The position numbers were made by a program, and so were the translations under genes. This document shows, piece after piece, positions 1-9,094 of a DNA stretch of 64,000 nt. The stretch comes from CAADGY01 sp900696665 (GTDB lineage Bacteria > Acidobacteriota > Terriglobia > Bryobacterales > Bryobacteraceae). Every line of letters starts with the position of its first letter. Position 1 is the stretch's first letter. The stretch lies in assembly GCA_035063885.1 (NCBI GenBank), contig JAPSFM010000012.1, positions 1 to 64,000 on the forward strand. The letters run 5' to 3'. The notes below the pieces were generated by a model that was not told the origin of the DNA, did not search any database, and saw only the letters and a list, made by a program, of their open reading frames with translations.

Positions 1-111
1 GAACACACTCGACTCCAACGCCACCCACTCCACTGCATTCACCACGCCCATATGTTCTGTTCAGCAGATTAGGGCAGCCCGCAGTTCCGATCAATGCTGT
101 ACTTGGTCTGA

Positions 112-336
112 CGCATACGCTCAAGACCACGGCAGGTACGCCGTCTCCCTATCGAGCAGTTGCGGGTTGCGGCAAACCTGGAAGGCCCACTCACCCAGTT
201 CGCCGAGGTTGTTTACGACGGCAACCTTGTCATTCTATCGGCTCATAGCATCAAATGGTTAGCCAGCTATGGACGCGGCGGAGTTGAGCGTGGACCCGAC
301 AACGAGCCACGGCTCGTTGGCGGCCGGTACTCCTGA
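112..336 (+). other. possible 3' fragment of a degraded gene
   Basis: Bases 1-343 carry no convincing complete gene. Frame 1 is open from about 112 to a TGA at 334-336. Its last 50 or so codons read like ordinary protein (for example QFAEVVYDGNLVILSAH). Upstream the frame is broken by TAG at 70 and TGA at 109, while frames 2 and 3 are open there, as expected of a frameshifted remnant. No start codon with a ribosome site was seen and no family was recognised. It may equally be chance in GC-rich DNA. Confidence 0.2.
300..319. terminator. inverted repeat, possible terminator of the leftmost minus-strand operon
   Basis: CAACGAGCC-AC-GGCTCGTTG is a perfect palindrome. It lies 25 bases beyond the stop codon of the minus-strand lipoprotein gene ending at 344, where an operon terminator would sit. 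No T-run follows on the minus strand, so rho-independent termination is not established. On the plus strand a T-rich stretch (TTGTTTT) starts about 20 bases later. Confidence 0.35.
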
Positions 337-343
337 ACTTGTT

Positions 344-1717
344 TTACAGAACGGGAGGAATCGATATCAGGTCGGTACGGGTGTGGCCACCTTCGGTGAT
401 GCGTGACAGCGTGTACACCGTTCCGTCCTTGCCGATGGCAATCGAGTTCACGTAAGCCGGACGGTCACCGTTTTCGAAAAAGATCGGCCCATGGTCCGTG
501 TACTTCATCGTTGGGATGTCGTAGGTGATGAGGTGCAGGTTTTCCTGGCCTTTCGACTCGCCTCGCGCCGTGCTGTCCTTGCCGCGGACACGCTTTCCGT
601 CGACATAGATCGGGCCTCCGGTCAGGTAGTAAAGTGTCCGGCCATCGGGCCCCAGGGTAAAACCGAGATAGCCGTAGCTGAACTGGTCAAACATACCGCT
701 GCGCTGTGACGGCTCGGAGGTGATCCGGTCCAGTACATCCACGCGCTCGGCTTTCGGGTCGAACCGGAACAGGTAGCCGGAGTTGCCGTGAACACCGTAC
801 ACCATGTTGTCGGGGGCATACCAGACCACCTGCCGCCAGTTGTATGCCATATGCCCTGCGGAAGTGGGATCGTAGAGGCCGAAGTAATCTTTCTTTAGAT
901 CGTCGCCCGCGACTTGTTCCACGGTGTCCGTATCGTAGCGGTAACGGTTGAGTACTCCCTCACCGTTGCTGAAATAGGCTGCTCCGTCGCGGGGGTCAAT
1001 GGCGATGGACCGGCAAATGGTCCGATAAGTCGCTCCCTTACCGTTCTCCCCTTTGAGAAAAAACGGGCCGAAGTTCTTCATCTCTTTTTTCGCCAGATCG
1101 TAGCGGAAGAACTCCCCGACAGGCCACGTGAGTCCGTAGATACGGCCGCGTTGCGTATCCATGTTCATGGTGAGGATGCCCTCGCCTTTCTCGGCTATGG
1201 CGAGGTCCTCGAACTGGCCGGTCTTCATGTCATAGGAGAGCAGGTGGCCGCCAACGTATGGTTTCCATCCTTTCGGTGGAATCCCCATTTTCTCCATCCC
1301 ATCGATGATGCTGTAGTAGCCGATATGAGTGGCAAAATAGAGCTTTCCATTCGATTCGACAAAGTTCACATGGCTCTTGCCCTGGGCAATAACGTTTTTC
1401 CCTTTTTCTCCGGAGGCCTCCGTCAAATCGCCCAGATGCTTGATCTCGTTCGTGGCGGGATCGAAGGAATACATCTGTCCGGCTACATCGTGGGGCTCGG
1501 CGCTTAATACGTAATAGATCTTGCCGTCACTTCCCGTGCCCATACCGTTGTACGTATCGTGAGCAAGCTTGAAATTCGAATTGTATGTTTTGGCGATCAA
1601 TTTCTTTTCCTTCGCGCCTGTTTCCGGTTTCCGGTCTGCCGTTCGCGGAGCGCTGGAACATCCAACGAACGCGAGTCCAATCAGAGCAAGGATTGCTGAA
1701 TTCTTATCTACCCTCAT
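344..1717 (-). CDS. exported lipoprotein, probably beta-propeller
   Basis: This 457-residue protein has a lipoprotein signal: basic start MRVDK, hydrophobic stretch, then FVGCSS with the lipid-attachment Cys near residue 20. It is therefore predicted to sit in a membrane on the periplasmic or outer face. The rest is rich in repeated motifs such as G-x-I-Y-x-L, YDMKTGQ, YDLAKKE and FDPATNE, spaced like blades of a propeller of the SMP-30/gluconolactonase or quinoprotein type. The exact family was not recognised, and no catalytic residues can be assigned. Its ATG overlaps the stop of the upstream oxidoreductase-like gene (ATGA), so it is the last cistron of the operon. A role in binding or hydrolysing a sugar lactone is only a guess. 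Confidence 0.7.
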   Translation of the reverse strand: MRVDKNSAILALIGLAFVGCSSAPRTADRKPETGAKEKKLIAKTYNSNFKLAHDTYNGMGTGSDGKIYYVLSAEPHDVAGQMYSFDPATNEIKHLGDLTEASGEKGKNVIAQGKSHVNFVESNGKLYFATHIGYYSIIDGMEKMGIPPKGWKPYVGGHLLSYDMKTGQFEDLAIAEKGEGILTMNMDTQRGRIYGLTWPVGEFFRYDLAKKEMKNFGPFFLKGENGKGATYRTICRSIAIDPRDGAAYFSNGEGVLNRYRYDTDTVEQVAGDDLKKDYFGLYDPTSAGHMAYNWRQVVWYAPDNMVYGVHGNSGYLFRFDPKAERVDVLDRITSEPSQRSGMFDQFSYGYLGFTLGPDGRTLYYLTGGPIYVDGKRVRGKDSTARGESKGQENLHLITYDIPTMKYTDHGPIFFENGDRPAYVNSIAIGKDGTVYTLSRITEGGHTRTDLISIPPVL

Positions 1718-3123
1718 TGAGCCTTCCCGGGGCTGGCCTGCCTTGCGAGCTCAACCCCTTTCGTCGTGACATGATATTTCGCCAGCATGTTCGGCTTCTC
1801 CCATGCGGGCAAGGACTGCGGATTCTTCAGATATCCGAGAAAAGTTTTCACCAGTAATGCGAAGTGCGCCTCGTGGCCGATCCGGAACTTGTCCGGTATC
1901 GTGATACGCAACCGGTTGCCAAGATCTTCGGCGCCCAAGCCAGGCCATTCGCCGCTAAGGGAAGCCAGCTTGGTTTCAAGAGCTTTCGCAATTTGAGCCT
2001 TCATTTCGGGTCTCGCCGGAACCACGTATACCTCGGGCCGGAAATTTTCTTGCTTCCCCTGGTGAACTTCCACGCTCGACCGGGTTCCACGGAAGATCGC
2101 AACCTCCGTGTCGCCGGTGCCAGCGGGGGCTTCATAGCCCCACTTCACATCGAGCTTGACGTGGACGCCGTTCAATGCATACGTGACGCTATTATTGCAG
2201 TAATAATCGAGGCTCTCGCCGCGGACCCACTGCTTAAGATATTCGGGGAAGGCGGCGACGCCGGTGACCCGCCGGAAGTCGGCGAGCGACAACACGGTCG
2301 GCCACCGTGATCCCGCCATCACGTTCAGATCTTTCCGGTAATCAATTGCTCTGTCCGGAAATAGAATCCATTGCACCAGGTCGACCAGATGTGTGCCGAC
2401 ATCCGTTAATCCTTCGCCTTGCTGCGTGATGTCGAAGAACCATACAGGCCGAAGATTGGGCACGCCCGCAACCAGTTTGAGCAGGTAGTGAACGCTCTCC
2501 ATATATACAGCCGGGTCGGTGGCTGAGCCGGTCTGTGGCTGCCCGAAAACGCTCTCGTCGTTTACAAGCTCGCGCTGAAGAATGCAGGAGATCTCGTAGC
2601 GTTGCGTCATGCCGTCGAATGCGATCACCCGCTGTTGGTCGGCCGTATCCAGGGCGGCCTGAAGCTTGGGAAGATCGACGGCCTCGATAATCCACGGTTT
2701 GTCCGCCAACTGGTGCAATTTCCGCCGGGCGATCTCGCCGATTCGGTCGATCTTTCCGCGGTTCGATCCGGAGAGCACAACAATCTCCCCGGGATGCTCC
2801 GCGAGCATCTTCTCCCAGTAGTCTGAGCCCGCATAAATGCGTATTTTCCAATGCGTCGGGTTCTCTTTTCTTGCGTTGAATCCTGATACCCGGTTCAAGT
2901 GGGCCGTGAGATCCGGCCCCAGGGGGGCGTAGACGAACGCATCTTCGGAGATTTCCGGCAATGCCTCTTTTTGAATCAGGGCTGCATGGAAATGGCCGGG
3001 GTTGAGCGTAATCAGCCGGAAACGCTCAGCCGCTTGAATGGGGGCGCCGACAATCATAAAGAGCAAAAAGGCAAGCGGCGGGATCATAGCCCGCCGCTTT
3101 CTCGTGTTGGTACACAGGTTCAT
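1714..3123 (-). CDS. exported Gfo/Idh/MocA-like protein with 'putative oxidoreductase C-terminal' domain
   Basis: A 469-residue protein with a basic N-region (TRKRR), a hydrophobic segment and a probable cleavage after IQA near residue 31. A start at internal Met 13 would give a shorter signal peptide. The segment ADKPWIIEAVDLPKL around residue 140 corresponds to the D/EKP segment of Gfo/Idh/MocA dehydrogenases. It is followed by the large C-terminal region typical of the family named putative oxidoreductase C-terminal domain (from memory PF16490). The usual GxGxxG nucleotide loop near the N-terminus is not obvious. Export is notable because such proteins normally need NAD(P). It overlaps its neighbours by ATGA junctions on both sides, so it is translationally coupled to the exported aminotransferase-like protein. 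Substrate unknown, presumably a sugar derivative. Confidence 0.75.
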   Translation of the reverse strand: MNLCTNTRKRRAMIPPLAFLLFMIVGAPIQAAERFRLITLNPGHFHAALIQKEALPEISEDAFVYAPLGPDLTAHLNRVSGFNARKENPTHWKIRIYAGSDYWEKMLAEHPGEIVVLSGSNRGKIDRIGEIARRKLHQLADKPWIIEAVDLPKLQAALDTADQQRVIAFDGMTQRYEISCILQRELVNDESVFGQPQTGSATDPAVYMESVHYLLKLVAGVPNLRPVWFFDITQQGEGLTDVGTHLVDLVQWILFPDRAIDYRKDLNVMAGSRWPTVLSLADFRRVTGVAAFPEYLKQWVRGESLDYYCNNSVTYALNGVHVKLDVKWGYEAPAGTGDTEVAIFRGTRSSVEVHQGKQENFRPEVYVVPARPEMKAQIAKALETKLASLSGEWPGLGAEDLGNRLRITIPDKFRIGHEAHFALLVKTFLGYLKNPQSLPAWEKPNMLAKYHVTTKGVELARQASPGKAQ

Positions 3124-4457
3124 ATTTTAGCGAGCTCGCTGCGATGCGACCAGATCTTTTCAAACGCTTTCGCCCATTGATCGATCAGCTCCGGCGCCTC
3201 GCCATACAACACCGGCATAAAGATATGGGTGTTATTCACTTGCGTATTGCCCGCCATAGACGGAGGAATCACGGGCGCGTGGTGCCACCACTTCGCCTCC
3301 GAATAGATTTTGAGCTTATGCTGTTCCGGATAATCCCACACGGACGCATGTACGCCTTCCGCCTTCAGGGCTTTCAGCAGCGCGTCGCGCTTAAAGCCTG
3401 CTTTCTTCTCGTCCAGCAGCAGCATGTTCCTGTAATAGTACACGCGTTTCTGGTCCGGGCGGACCCGGGGCTCACTTAAGCCGGCCAGTTGCGTGATCCG
3501 ATCGTTCAGCGCACGGATACCTTTCTCGGCCATGCTGTTTCGCTCATCCAACCCGCGTAACTGGGTTCTCGCAATCGCGGCGGCAAACGGGTGCATGCGG
3601 TATTTCTGGCCGAATCCCGTGCCTTCGTAGGCGCGGATGGGGCTGTCTTTGGCAAATTTTGGCGGGTCTTCGTAGTGGCCGAACGCCGCGGCGCGTTCGA
3701 AATATTCGCGGGACTGGTACATTCCCATGCCGCCTTCGACCGACGGCATCACTTTCGATGCTTGGAAACTGTAGATGCCCATGGCGCCCCACGTACCCAT
3801 CTTCTTCCCCTGCATCTCCGCGCCGTGCGCGTGCGCCGCATCTTCGAGAACAATCAAACCCTTCTCTTTGGCCCACCCGGAAATCTTATCCATCTCGCAA
3901 GGGAGCCCCCAGGAGTGCATGGGAACCACGGCCTTCGTGCGCGGCGTAAGTTTCTTCTTGGCATCGTCCAGATCGAAGCAGGCCGTCTTTGGATCGATGT
4001 CCACAAAGATCGGTACCAGGCCAAAGAAGCGCATCGCCAGGCAGGTGGCGAAGAACGTGTAGGACGGCACCATGATCTCGCTGCCCGCTGGAAGGTCGAG
4101 AGCGAAATACATGCTGGTGAGCGCGCTCGATCCATTCATGTGCGCCTTCACGAACGGGGACTTCGTATAAGCCTTCCACTCGTTCTCGAAGAGTGGCAGT
4201 TCCTCGTAGAACTTGCTGCTGTCGATGAGCTCGTGCAACACTTTCTTCTCGGTTGCGCCGTAACGGGGCCATTTGGTCAGCGCGGATTCCTTCGCTGTGG
4301 GAAAGCTGACCGCTTTTGCCCCGCCGTTGAGAGCCAGTGTTTCGGTTTTGCCGAAAGCCGCGGTGCCCGCTCCCATGGCGGCCAGCACGGCTCCCCCTGT
4401 TTGTACGAATGAGCGCCGGGTCGCGCCCGGCAACGAATTTTTGTGAGAGCTAGACAT
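3120..4457 (-). CDS. Tat-exported DegT/DnrJ/EryC1/StrS-type aminotransferase
   Basis: 445 residues of PLP-dependent sugar aminotransferase fold. The PLP Lys is expected at K235 in FQASKVMPSVEGGMG, and D206 in EDAAHAHG should contact the pyridine nitrogen. Both are present, so the enzyme looks intact. Unusually the N-terminus is a twin-arginine signal (TRRSFVQTGGAVLAAMGAG, residues 13-31), implying the folded, cofactor-loaded protein is exported. The start is supported by GGAGATACG just upstream of the ATG. The family transfers amino groups to keto-sugars, or in some members dehydrates sugars. It is coupled by ATGA to the exported oxidoreductase-like gene and lies 16 bases after the ceramidase-like gene. 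Periplasmic amino-sugar chemistry is inference. Confidence 0.85.
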   Translation of the reverse strand: MSSSHKNSLPGATRRSFVQTGGAVLAAMGAGTAAFGKTETLALNGGAKAVSFPTAKESALTKWPRYGATEKKVLHELIDSSKFYEELPLFENEWKAYTKSPFVKAHMNGSSALTSMYFALDLPAGSEIMVPSYTFFATCLAMRFFGLVPIFVDIDPKTACFDLDDAKKKLTPRTKAVVPMHSWGLPCEMDKISGWAKEKGLIVLEDAAHAHGAEMQGKKMGTWGAMGIYSFQASKVMPSVEGGMGMYQSREYFERAAAFGHYEDPPKFAKDSPIRAYEGTGFGQKYRMHPFAAAIARTQLRGLDERNSMAEKGIRALNDRITQLAGLSEPRVRPDQKRVYYYRNMLLLDEKKAGFKRDALLKALKAEGVHASVWDYPEQHKLKIYSEAKWWHHAPVIPPSMAGNTQVNNTHIFMPVLYGEAPELIDQWAKAFEKIWSHRSELAKI

Positions 4458-4473
4458 CGTATCTCCTTATCAA

Positions 4474-5802
4474 CTAGTTTTCCAGCAACTTATCAATTGC
4501 CTTCTTAATCTGTGCCTCGGTACCGGGACCCGCATTGGAAGCGCTTGGCTCATAACCTCCTTCGCGGAAAGCCTGGTCCGTGCAAAGATAGCCCGGGCTG
4601 ATGTCGCCATAGCCTGCAACTGCCAGGAACGGACTGCGATTCACCCTCAGGGCGTATTTCTGAAATTCGAGCATGGGTTCACCCGGCAGATGTATGATCC
4701 TGGCCGGGCCGATTTCAAGCAAGCTCATCGTGAGCGGTTCGGTACGGATGCAGAATGCGGTCGCCTGCGCCGAACGGCAGAGATCCACGCCGCTCTTGCC
4801 CTTCAAGGCGGACGGGTCGGTGGGGACCCCCGGTTTGGGAGGCAACTTCAGGTCGGTGGTCTTCCATCGCAGAACGGCCGCTTTATGGAATCGAGTCGCA
4901 TCGATGGAACTGTCGAACCCTTTTCGAAGTCGCCGGGCAAGTTCGGCCCTCGCCTTTTCAGATCCATCATTGTATTTGCCGACCGTCACGTCACCGGAGC
5001 ATCCCGTAAAGTATACCTGCGGGATGCCCTCGTCCTGTTCCAGTCTCTCGCGCGCCGTACTGACGAAATCGCCGGAAACGCGGCCATCGCAGCAGAACGT
5101 CTGTGGATGCGTGGCATAGTAGTGGAGACGCACGAGAGGCTTGCCGCCGTTGGCCAGAGTGACCGTCCTTACGGCAGGGTCAATCTCACCTTCGGGAAGC
5201 GCGGCCATCTTGGGGTTCTTGGCTCCCGTGCTGTAACGAATAACGAGCTTACCTTCGTCGTGAATGCGCCGGGCCGATGCCACCCGCTCCACCCGCGCCT
5301 CTCCGACGCCGATACTATCGAAAGGCTGAAGCCGCTTCACGGCCTCCTTCACCGCGCCGGCCAGGCGGTCCGTTACGGCTTCGAGGTATTCATCGCTCAT
5401 CAATAACGGAGGGTTCGGAAAAGTTCGCATGAGCGAATATGCGCCGCCATCGATGTAAGGCGCTGTGTGCTGGTGAACGGAATGAACGGTGACACGGGAG
5501 ATGTTTGTGCCCGCCGCCGCCGCGGCTTTGCGGCGGAACAGCAGATGTGTGGATCCGCCCAATCCGCACCAGTCCACGGAGCACAAAACATAGCGGTGCT
5601 TTCCGTCATCCAACACCACACCTTTCGCCCACAGCGGGTCTTCCACTTTCGTTGTCGGCTGTATCCAAATCAGTGGTTCTCCCATGGCCGGTGTGGCGTC
5701 GGCGCGAAACGCCGCGACACGTAACTCCGCGGCAGAAACGGCAAGCGCCAGCAGACTGGCCCCGAGCGCTGCCCGGTAAAACCCTTTGAGCAAGTTCATC
5801 AT
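4474..5802 (-). CDS. exported neutral/alkaline ceramidase-like hydrolase
   Basis: 442 residues with a signal peptide ending near AVSAAE (about residue 25). The ceramidase-type N-terminal fold is suggested by an early F(R)ADATP segment, a VHQHTAP motif in the position of the zinc-binding H-x-H of neutral ceramidases, YATHPQTF for a later His, and TGCSGDVTV where the nucleophile loop lies. The canonical GDxSPN serine appears replaced by Thr, so true ceramide hydrolysis is doubtful and a different amide or ester substrate is likely. Two ATGs (5802, 5799) follow GGAGG directly; the second has the better spacing. It lies between the receptor and the exported aminotransferase, 16 and 46 bases from them. 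A second, divergent copy is at 26051-27385. Confidence 0.7.
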   Translation of the reverse strand: MMNLLKGFYRAALGASLLALAVSAAELRVAAFRADATPAMGEPLIWIQPTTKVEDPLWAKGVVLDDGKHRYVLCSVDWCGLGGSTHLLFRRKAAAAAGTNISRVTVHSVHQHTAPYIDGGAYSLMRTFPNPPLLMSDEYLEAVTDRLAGAVKEAVKRLQPFDSIGVGEARVERVASARRIHDEGKLVIRYSTGAKNPKMAALPEGEIDPAVRTVTLANGGKPLVRLHYYATHPQTFCCDGRVSGDFVSTARERLEQDEGIPQVYFTGCSGDVTVGKYNDGSEKARAELARRLRKGFDSSIDATRFHKAAVLRWKTTDLKLPPKPGVPTDPSALKGKSGVDLCRSAQATAFCIRTEPLTMSLLEIGPARIIHLPGEPMLEFQKYALRVNRSPFLAVAGYGDISPGYLCTDQAFREGGYEPSASNAGPGTEAQIKKAIDKLLEN

Positions 5803-5848
5803 CCTCCGTACCCGATCATATCTCCACTAGCCTCCGCAGTTGCGCCAC

Positions 5849-8800
5849 TCAGAACACTGCCTTCAATCCGAACTGGAGAATTCTGGGATCGTTTGCCGAA
5901 GCCACCTGTCCGGCGGTGGCGGTATTAACCAGTGCATTCGGGGCGCCGTAGTTGGCATGGTTGAACGCGTTGAAGAATTCGAAGCGCAGTTGCGCAGAAA
6001 CCCGCTCGGTAATCGCGGTGTTCTTGAGCAGTACCAGATCGATATTGTTATAGCGGTCAGCGCGCAGGATGTTACGCCCGGAGTTTCCGAACGTGTATTG
6101 TGCGGGAATCGTGAAATCGGCCGGGTTGAACCACTTCGCGGTCGTCCTCTGGCCGGCGGTCCCGGGACCGTTGCGATTCGGCCGCTGCGGCGTTCCGGTG
6201 TTCGCCTGGTCAATACTGATGCGCGGCGTAAACGGAAGACCACTGCGCTGTTGCACGATCGCGCCAAGCTGCCAGCCGCCGATGAGCCGGCTCAAAACTC
6301 CCCCGGCGCCCGATGCCAGCAGCCTTCCCGGACCAAATGGCAACTCATAGAGCCCGCTGAAGACGAAATTGTGAGCGACGTCGAAATCGGAAACTGCGTG
6401 CTCCGCGCGGTAATCCTTCCAGTTCTGCACCGCTCCGCCAAGGTCGGTGCTGACATCATCCATGGATTTCGCCCACGTGTAGGCGGCAAGGAAGGAGAGG
6501 CCATTCGAGAACCGCCTCTCCAACTTCGTTTGCAGGCCATGATAGGTGCTGTTGCTGCCGTCATCGCGTAGCGTGCCGGATCCGAAGCGTGGAAAGGGAC
6601 GCCTCGACTGGATACTGCCGGGGCCTGGAAATTCCGGTTGATTGAACAACACGTCCCTTTCGAGATGAGTTCCCTTCTTGCCCAGGTAGCCGACTTCGAG
6701 CGCTATGTTCGCAACCAGTTCCCGCTGGATCATGAGATTCCACGTCTGCTCGTAGGGCGTACGCTGATTGAGCTGACGTGAGTCGATGATGGGAGGCGAT
6801 GCGGCCGAAGGCGGCTGGGTGAAGAAGAAGTCGTGCAGCGTCCGGTTCGGAATCGGATTGTTGTTGTTCGCCACTTCGTCGAACAAAAACGGAGGATTGA
6901 TGACGCCTCCGGTACGGCCGTTGCCGTTCACCAGTTCGTAGAACACGCCGTAACCGCCGCGCAGCACTGTGCGGTTGTCACCAAACACGCGCCATGCGAA
7001 TCCGGCACGGGGAGCGAAATTGTTCAGATCGTTCGACTGAATCTGCCGTGGCAACCCCAACTCTTTGGTTGTGACATAAGCGTCCGGCATCGCATCGTAG
7101 GCTGCCCTGGTGATCTTCTGCGCCTCGAAATTGATCGGATCGGAGATGATCACTTTGCCCAGGCGGCGGTCGAACAGCGTCAACTGATTGCGGTATCCGA
7201 GCGGCCAGGGGTTGAATTCGTATCGCAGACCGAGGTTGATAGTCAGGTTCTGTGTCGCACGCCAGTCGTCTTGAGCGAAGAAGTGATAGTTGCTGAAGCG
7301 ATTGCCGAAAGCGTCGCGGGGGAAGGAACGGTTTGCCGATGCCGGCAGCCCTAGCAGGAAGTCCGCGAAGCCCGACCCCGATCGCGCCACGCCCGGGTTG
7401 AGCGTGTACGTGCCGCTGAAGCTGAAGTTGCCGCTATTGTAGGCCGTGTTCCAGTTCGTATTCCGCTGCTGGCGCAGGTCAGCTCCCACCTTCAGCGTGT
7501 GCTTGCCCGTATACCGGGATACGGTCTGGATAATCTGATAGATGTCGTTGGTATTGTTGAGCGGCCGGAAGGTTCGGCCATCGATCCCGGTGAATCCGCT
7601 GATGCCAATCTGCGGAAAACGTGGAACACTCTCGCTTGTGCGGTCAAATCCGGTGATTCCCGAGAGCACCGTGTGATTCGTGCCGATGCCGGGCGCATCC
7701 TCCAGCGTGTATTCGCGGTTGTATCCGAGCCGCGTTTCAGAGATCAGCGTAGGCCGCCAGGTGTGCGTGTAAGTTACACCGGCGTTTTGGAACCGGGACC
7801 GGAGCGTTACACCAACCAGCGCGGGAAATGCCGAAGGAGTGAAGGTTTTAACATTCGAGAAGGTGTAGCGGCCGAAGAGAAGCCCGGCGCTTTTCACTTT
7901 CTTATCGAGCCGGATGGTGAACTGATCGTTGTCGTCGCTGTTGCTCGGTGAAACGATGTATCGCGTCCCGTCGGGATTGTTCCCCTCGGGAAAGAACTTC
8001 AGGAAGTAAGCGGCTTCGGGGGCGACGCGGTCCGCCGGTATGCGGTGGCCGGGGAACGGGCTGCGCACATAGGTGGAACCTTCCAGCCTCGTCGTGGCCG
8101 GGTCGAAAATCGCGATGGATCCGAAATCTCCGTTTTTCTGCGCCGCCGCCGGCACCACCGCGTTGAACGTCGTGCCACGGCGTTGCCGGAGCCCTTCATA
8201 GTTGCCGAAGAAAAAGAAGTCATTCTGCTTCAGCGGACCGCCGAACGTCACCCCGAACTGGTTCCGCTTCAGGGGAGGTTTCGAAAGCGCGAAGGTGTTG
8301 CGCGCGTCGAAAACATCGTTGCGTACAAATTCGAAGGCACTGCCGTGAAATGCGTTGGAGCCCGATTTGATCGATATGTTGACCAGCGCCGGAGAGCGGC
8401 CGAATTCGGCGGCGAATGCGCTGGTCTGCACCTTGAATTCTTCCAGCGCGTCAATGGAGGGCAAAATGCCGGTTCCTCCGTTGATGGGACCGGTGGAGGA
8501 AACGCCGTCCAAAACGAATTCCGTCTTAGTTGCACGGGAGCCGCTGACAAATACCGATTGTGCGCGCCCCGTCCCCATTGCGCCCGAGGGTGTCACGCCG
8601 GGCGTCAGCGTGGCCAATTGGGTGAAATTCCGCCCGTTCAGCGGCAAATCCACGATCTTGCGGTTGTCGATGACCTGGCCTACCGCCCCGGTATCGGTTT
8701 GAATCAGCAAGGCGGTGGCCTCTACGGTAACCGCCTCCACCACATCGCCCAATTGCATAACGATGTCGAACCGCGCTGCCTGGTTCACCTGGAGGATGAT

Positions 8801-9079
8801 CCCCGTGAGGACCTGCTTCTTGAATCCCTTCGATATCGCTTCCAGCCTGTACTCACTCGGCGGTAGCGCGGGGATCTCGTAATTGCCGCTATCGTTGGAG
8901 AAGACTCTTTTTGCCACATTGGTCCGGACGTTCGTGGCGATCACTTCGACGCCGCTGATGACGGCGCCCGAAGGGTCGCGTACCACGCCTAGAATGGTGG
9001 CATCTGTGCTTTGTGCATGCGTAAAGGTGGCCGCTAAAAACATCAGCAACGCGGTCAGGGCTTTCTTTAGAGTGCTCAT
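5849..9079 (-). CDS. Oar-like TonB-dependent receptor
   Basis: 1076 residues: signal peptide 1-23 (THAQS), carboxypeptidase-regulatory-like beta-sandwich about 28-105, plug domain with LPLNGRNFTQL at 145-155, then a long beta-barrel ending in FGLKAVF, the aromatic-terminated beta-signal recognised by the BAM machinery. It should import or bind a large ligand, probably an oligosaccharide, at the outer membrane using TonB energy. No SusD-like partner is adjacent. GAAGGGAAC precedes the ATG. It follows the symporter gene by 15 bases, so receptor and inner-membrane transporter are probably made together. The substrate cannot be read from sequence. Confidence 0.9.
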   Translation of the reverse strand: MSTLKKALTALLMFLAATFTHAQSTDATILGVVRDPSGAVISGVEVIATNVRTNVAKRVFSNDSGNYEIPALPPSEYRLEAISKGFKKQVLTGIILQVNQAARFDIVMQLGDVVEAVTVEATALLIQTDTGAVGQVIDNRKIVDLPLNGRNFTQLATLTPGVTPSGAMGTGRAQSVFVSGSRATKTEFVLDGVSSTGPINGGTGILPSIDALEEFKVQTSAFAAEFGRSPALVNISIKSGSNAFHGSAFEFVRNDVFDARNTFALSKPPLKRNQFGVTFGGPLKQNDFFFFGNYEGLRQRRGTTFNAVVPAAAQKNGDFGSIAIFDPATTRLEGSTYVRSPFPGHRIPADRVAPEAAYFLKFFPEGNNPDGTRYIVSPSNSDDNDQFTIRLDKKVKSAGLLFGRYTFSNVKTFTPSAFPALVGVTLRSRFQNAGVTYTHTWRPTLISETRLGYNREYTLEDAPGIGTNHTVLSGITGFDRTSESVPRFPQIGISGFTGIDGRTFRPLNNTNDIYQIIQTVSRYTGKHTLKVGADLRQQRNTNWNTAYNSGNFSFSGTYTLNPGVARSGSGFADFLLGLPASANRSFPRDAFGNRFSNYHFFAQDDWRATQNLTINLGLRYEFNPWPLGYRNQLTLFDRRLGKVIISDPINFEAQKITRAAYDAMPDAYVTTKELGLPRQIQSNDLNNFAPRAGFAWRVFGDNRTVLRGGYGVFYELVNGNGRTGGVINPPFLFDEVANNNNPIPNRTLHDFFFTQPPSAASPPIIDSRQLNQRTPYEQTWNLMIQRELVANIALEVGYLGKKGTHLERDVLFNQPEFPGPGSIQSRRPFPRFGSGTLRDDGSNSTYHGLQTKLERRFSNGLSFLAAYTWAKSMDDVSTDLGGAVQNWKDYRAEHAVSDFDVAHNFVFSGLYELPFGPGRLLASGAGGVLSRLIGGWQLGAIVQQRSGLPFTPRISIDQANTGTPQRPNRNGPGTAGQRTTAKWFNPADFTIPAQYTFGNSGRNILRADRYNNIDLVLLKNTAITERVSAQLRFEFFNAFNHANYGAPNALVNTATAGQVASANDPRILQFGLKAVF

Positions 9080-9094
9080 TTAAAGTAGTTCCCT

